A stretch of DNA of 64,000 bases from Labyrinthula sp. Ha (lineage: Eukaryota; Sar; Bigyra; Labyrinthulida; Labyrinthulaceae), in NCBI GenBank assembly GCA_015227615.1, contig JAALGZ010000025.1:124001-188000 (forward strand). Direction: 5' to 3'. Positions 60,600 to 64,000 of this stretch are shown one piece after another. The position numbers and the translations under genes are program-made. Position 1 is the stretch's first letter, and every line of letters starts with the position of its first letter. Below the pieces are notes generated by a model. That model saw only the letters and a program-made list of their open reading frames with translations. It had not been told where the DNA came from and did not search any database.

Positions 60600-62595
60600 C
60601 TCGGGAGATTGAATGGAAACATAATTGGTGAAGATTTTTGCCATTTTTAAAGTGAAGCATTCATTTTTGAGAGAGTCTTTTTTCCTAGTGAGCTTTATTG
60701 TTGTTCTTTATGGGTTCTGGGGTGGTGGATTCTTTGAGCTGATATCTATTGTTTTTCGAGTTATTTTGTGGTTGACTATCAACTGGTATTTGTTTAGGTC
60801 ATGGATATTGATATTTGGAGGTTTTCGTCCATAGTGTGGCGTTTAATATCTTGTTAGGATTTTGTTTATTTGCTCAAGCAGTTGAATATAGTCCATGGGC
60901 TCATCCCTTTTCCTCCAGCGATTATTCCTGAAGTTTCCTTTAGCGCTGTAGGCAATATTCTGGTTGATGTAATTTCTAAGGGATGATTGTGGTTGTTATA
61001 TTTCAACAGTAAGAGGGTGTTGTTGGGCTCCTGTTCGTGTCCAAGTTTCTGTTTAAGTCCAACCTCGTGTTCATGTTCAAGTGTTGGTTAATGGTTTCTT
61101 GTGCAGGTTGAAGGTTGGTTCTCATTCTCAGGGTGGTCAAAGAAGTGGGTTGGTGGCAGGTCCTCAGACGGCACTAGTTTTTCTCCAAGTAATGCAGGTG
61201 CTTCACAGTACTGTATACGTTTTGCTGGTGGTGGTATAGATAGATTTTGAATCTGATATTCGCGTATTGCTACTAGTTCTTTATCTACAATGCCTTTTGC
61301 TGTGGATTTGTGGTTTTCCTGACGCTTTTTTACTGTGCTAACAAGATCCAAGTCTCCCCCTCCAGTTGAAAGCTGTAGCTTTCTATCTTGTCGATGACCT
61401 TATTCAGCCTGCTTGATATCTTTGTTAAGGCTCTTGTTATCTTTACGTTGGACGGCCAATTTTCTACATTATATTTGACTAGGGTTGCTACTAATGCTCT
61501 TTCCAGATTAAATCCCGTCTTTTTCTGGATGTTCATGGAAGATAGTATGTCTCTGAACCTACTGATATGGCTGTGGGCTTCAGCTAGCATCTTAGAGATC
61601 ACGTCAGCATTAATACCTTTTGAGTCGAAGATAGCTCTCAGGTGTTTGTATCTTGCAACTGTTTGAATAACTTCGCATGCTACTTCAACATTATTTGTTT
61701 CGGGTTGGATTTTATCGTGTATGATCGTTCTACTGTCAGTAACAGCTAAAGTCCTAGCTCTGTTTCTGTTGCGCGTCCTATCACAAAACCTTGAGCTTTT
61801 GTGACACCTTAGTGATGTTTCCGTGTGGAAATATCTGTCACAATGCTCACAGTGGAAGTTGTTTAGTATTCTGTTTATGTCTACGTCTGGTATTTTATCA
61901 ACCAAATTGTATCCTTCGTTTGTGAGCATAATTTTTGTTTTACTAACATTAACTTTTAGGCCCGTGAGTTGTTGAAGGTTCTGCAGTTGCCTTAAAAAGC
62001 TGATTATCTCTTCATCGTTCCATGTTAGTATTACCAAGTCATCTGCAAAAGCAAAATATCTGAAGGTTTGGTTGTGCAATATGGTGCCTTGTAAGGTATT
62101 GTTTTTATTCTCTTCATTATGGAGTCAAGAAAGAGAATAAAGATACTTGGGGATAAGATATCCACTTGTAGCACCCCTTTTTTATATTTACCAATCTGCT
62201 TTTCTCACCGCTGTCTGAGATGAAACTTTTTATTTTATCATAGAGAGTGGTGATGAGTTTGATGAGCTTTTTTTGGTACTTGATGTTCTTCAAGAGCTAA
62301 CCTCATGAACTTGTGCGAAATACTATCAAAACTTTCGCAAGATCTATGAATAGAATTCAAAGATATATCTTCCGGTTGAGAGTTTTCTTTATGATTGTAA
62401 CAAGTGCTTCAATCTTTGTATTGTCGAGCGGTTGTTTCTGAAGCCCGCTTGATAGTCCGGGAGTTCAATTAGTATTGGGGTTAACCGATTGTTGATGATT
62501 ATTGTGACAAGTTTGAACTGGGGGTTCAATAGTGAGATTGGTATATAGTTAGAGGGATAGTTCTTGTTGCTTTTTTGCTTTTAAAGATAAACTAC
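60600..62595 (-). mobile_element. 5'-truncated LINE: reverse transcriptase with a C2HC finger
   Basis: Minus strand. It begins inside the RT near 62590 (NYIPISLLNPQFKLVTIIIN, then LPDYQAGFRNNRSTIQRL), continues to GVLQVDILSPSIFILF near 62190-62130, then the catalytic box RYFAFADDLVILTW at about 62060. A post-RT segment has a zinc finger (CEHC, 12 residues, H, 5 residues, C) near 61840, a helical region with TGFNLERALVATLVKYNVEN, and a Pro-rich tail with LPPTHFFDHP near 61140. There is no endonuclease to the right, so the copy is 5'-truncated. The frame 62079-61330 alone is open for 249 codons, so decay is modest compared with the other copies. A few shifts break the rest. The left end is approximate. 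Confidence 0.85.
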
Positions 62596-62799
62596 TGAAT
62601 TTAATTCTTGTTATTTTGATGTTTGGCCAAATCATCCATTATTGTTAACTAATGTGTGTATTATTTAATTAGTATGTAAAACTTAATGACGTGTCATATT
62701 TCTCACAGTAAACTTAGCCGTTTAGCAGTACAAAATATTCGTCTTCAGAACATAAAGAAACAAAATTGGAAGAGAAGTTAAAAAAGCAAAGAGAGAAAC
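62596..62799. promoter_or_regulatory. short upstream region of the HAD gene
   Basis: About 200 nt between the truncated LINE and the next ATG, so the promoter is either compact or partly inside the LINE. No motif is identifiable. Confidence 0.25.
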
Positions 62800-63657
62800 A
62801 TGAAAAGAAAAATTGAAGGTGTTTATGAGTGTATCGGAGTGAAAACAACTGTTGAACCTCAGAAGAAGGTGAAGTTAGTAAGTATGTTGAAAGATCCAAG
62901 AAGTTGCAACTTTCTCGAAAGCACAGAAGTAGAAAACTCTAAAAAGTTGGATTTTCTTCAGAAGAAAACTTCAAGAAAGGAAAAGTTTGAGCCTGATGAA
63001 TTGAAGACTTTGTTTATTTTTGATTATGATGATACTTTATTCCCAACAAAGGTGGTAACTTTCCTTACGAAACAACAGAAACTTATTTCTTGGAAAGATT
63101 TGCACATGAATGAAAACTTACAAGATTTCTTTGAAGTAACAGATTTACTTATAGTTGATATTTTAAATAAAACTCTTCATTTGAGTAACTTTGTAAAGGT
63201 TGTCAGTAATGGAACAATGAGTTGGATAAAAGGTACTTGTAAGAAGTTTCTTCCTGAAACATATTCACTTTTATTTAAACAAAATAAAATAGAAGTTATT
63301 TCTGCTCAAGATTTATATTCAAGTAAATTTCAAGATAGAAATATATGGAAGAAATTTTGTTTTCGAAATGTATTTGAAAGAAGTTTTGAAACTGAGTTAC
63401 AAAGATTTAGAAGAGGTGAATCAGCTTTATTCTTGAAGAATTTTATTTCAATAGGTGATGGAAATCCAGAGTTAAAAGCAGCTGAAAGTATTAAAAATAG
63501 TTTTCCTCATCTTTTTGTCAAGTCAGTTGTTTTAAGTGGAAAAAAGAGCTGTGAAGACTTTTATTATAGACTAGAAACTATTTTGGACCAACTTGATGAA
63601 TATGAAGCTGCTGAAGAAAACAAAATATTTTGTGTTCACTCTTCTTCTAACCAGTAG
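62800..63657 (+). CDS. HAD-superfamily phosphatase-like protein
   Basis: 285 residues, ATG start, single exon. HAD motif I is LFIFDYDDTLFPT (D75, D77, T79), giving the nucleophile and acid-base aspartates; motif II is VVSNGTMSW (Ser136 or Thr139); motif IV is FISIGDGNPELKAAE with GDG at 219-221. A lysine for motif III is probably in the 205-213 region but is not certain. Mg-dependent phosphohydrolase activity is expected from these motifs; the substrate is unknown. The layout D-x-D-D-T-L-F-P-T plus a late GDG/GDS box resembles uncharacterised HAD proteins of protists. The N-terminal 65 residues are Lys-rich and probably disordered. The next gene converges 49 nt away. Confidence 0.8.
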   Translation: MKRKIEGVYECIGVKTTVEPQKKVKLVSMLKDPRSCNFLESTEVENSKKLDFLQKKTSRKEKFEPDELKTLFIFDYDDTLFPTKVVTFLTKQQKLISWKDLHMNENLQDFFEVTDLLIVDILNKTLHLSNFVKVVSNGTMSWIKGTCKKFLPETYSLLFKQNKIEVISAQDLYSSKFQDRNIWKKFCFRNVFERSFETELQRFRRGESALFLKNFISIGDGNPELKAAESIKNSFPHLFVKSVVLSGKKSCEDFYYRLETILDQLDEYEAAEENKIFCVHSSSNQ

Positions 63658-63706
63658 CTTCTTCAAATAGTTTTAATCACATTATTGCTTTAAGTTTTTC
63701 AATTCA

Positions 63707-64000
63707 TCATGAATTCAGTGTCTCTTTCCATTTTCTAGGGGTGTGGAGAATGTTCGTAACAGTAAGGGTTCTGCTCCCTTCATCTCCTGGTTCAAAAAAA
63801 ATGTTGAAGTTATCGAAGAATACACCAAACTCTTTTCTTCCCTCTTTTTTGTAATCCCCTCGTCCGTGCAACACACTCCGTGGATCTAATCTTAAAATTT
63901 CTCTCAATCCTTGAAAGAAAGAATCGGTGTCTTTAAACCATTCCACTTTACCTTCAGTAACCCACTCTTGCATCTTATTGGTCAAACTCTCTTCTTCAGT
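63707..64000 (-). CDS. TRMO-like tRNA (adenine-37 N6) methyltransferase, C-terminal part only
   Basis: The frame is open to the right edge, so only the last 97 or so codons are present; the ORF's first Met is not the gene start. The stop is TGA. ILRLDPRSVLHGRG, then EFGVFFDNFNIFFEPGDE and TLTVTNIL, match the C-terminal domain of TRMO/TsaA-type proteins (DPR-S-x-Y..R, then an F-x-V-x-x-x-x-x-x-F/W segment), which use SAM to methylate t6A37 of certain tRNAs. The catalytic N-terminal beta-barrel lies outside the window, so enzyme activity cannot be judged. An unrelated protein with a similar tail remains possible. Confidence 0.55.
   Translation of the reverse strand, partial: TEEESLTNKMQEWVTEGKVEWFKDTDSFFQGLREILRLDPRSVLHGRGDYKKEGRKEFGVFFDNFNIFFEPGDEGSRTLTVTNILHTPRKWKETLNS

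Noticed and set aside
1-64000. CRISPR arrays, bacterial operons, tRNA or rRNA genes.
   Set aside because: None seen; spliced genes, LINEs and an LTR element show this is eukaryotic nuclear DNA.

Overview
The window comes from a nuclear chromosome of an AT-rich, probably unicellular eukaryote. Host genes carry GT..AG introns of only 28-32 nt. TAA, TAG and TGA all serve as stops, and there are large gene-free AT-rich stretches, LINEs and a Ty1/copia element. No bacterial gene layout is present. The lineage cannot be fixed from the sequence. Introns this short are known from some rhizarians and ciliates, but a ciliate-type reassigned stop code is excluded; a rhizarian-like protist is only a guess.

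Layout. 1-2429 (-): the 5' part of a Roco gene (LRR, Roc GTPase, start of COR) that runs off the left edge. About 2.7-3.9 kb (-): 3' fragment of a LINE. 3.9-10 kb: gene-free. 10.0-13.2 kb (-): a decayed APE-type LINE. 13.5-19.0 kb: two diacylglycerol-lipase-like paralogues facing each other tail to tail, with a small one-pass membrane protein gene between them. 19.75-20.5 kb (-): remains of a tyrosine-recombinase element. 20.5-25.9 kb: gene-free. 25.95-31.7 kb: a gene cluster with a second, complete Roco gene, an ankyrin-repeat protein ending in a possible CaaX box, an unrecognised protein and a DUF4476-like protein. 31.7-37.9 kb: gene-free. 37.9-43.85 kb: a host gene of unknown function interrupted by a very young, whole-looking 5,064-bp Ty1/copia element. 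44.7-50.4 kb: BMS1 (40S ribosome assembly GTPase), BDP1 (TFIIIB subunit) and a multi-pass membrane protein. 50.4-62.6 kb: no clear host gene, but two more minus-strand LINE copies. 62.8-64.0 kb: a HAD-type phosphatase-like protein and the 3' end of a TRMO-like tRNA methyltransferase gene.

The most notable host feature is the LRR part of both Roco genes. Introns of 28-32 nt, all in phase 2, fall at the same place in each leucine-rich repeat, so exons correspond to single repeats (or two); in the second gene the internal LRR exons are exactly 84, 84 and 168 nt. Simple ORF calling misses most of this: one Roco gene is invisible to it and the other appears as three or more fragments. The two Roc domains also lack different nucleotide-binding motifs.

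Several genes serve RNA or protein synthesis (BMS1 in ribosome assembly, BDP1 in Pol III transcription, TRMO-like in tRNA modification). Others look like signalling or lipid-signalling genes (two Roco proteins, ankyrin-CaaX protein, DAG lipases). Two convergent gene pairs overlap by exactly 4 nt at their stop codons. Coordinates of spliced genes come from reading frame, GT..AG borders and repeat periodicity, not from transcript data.
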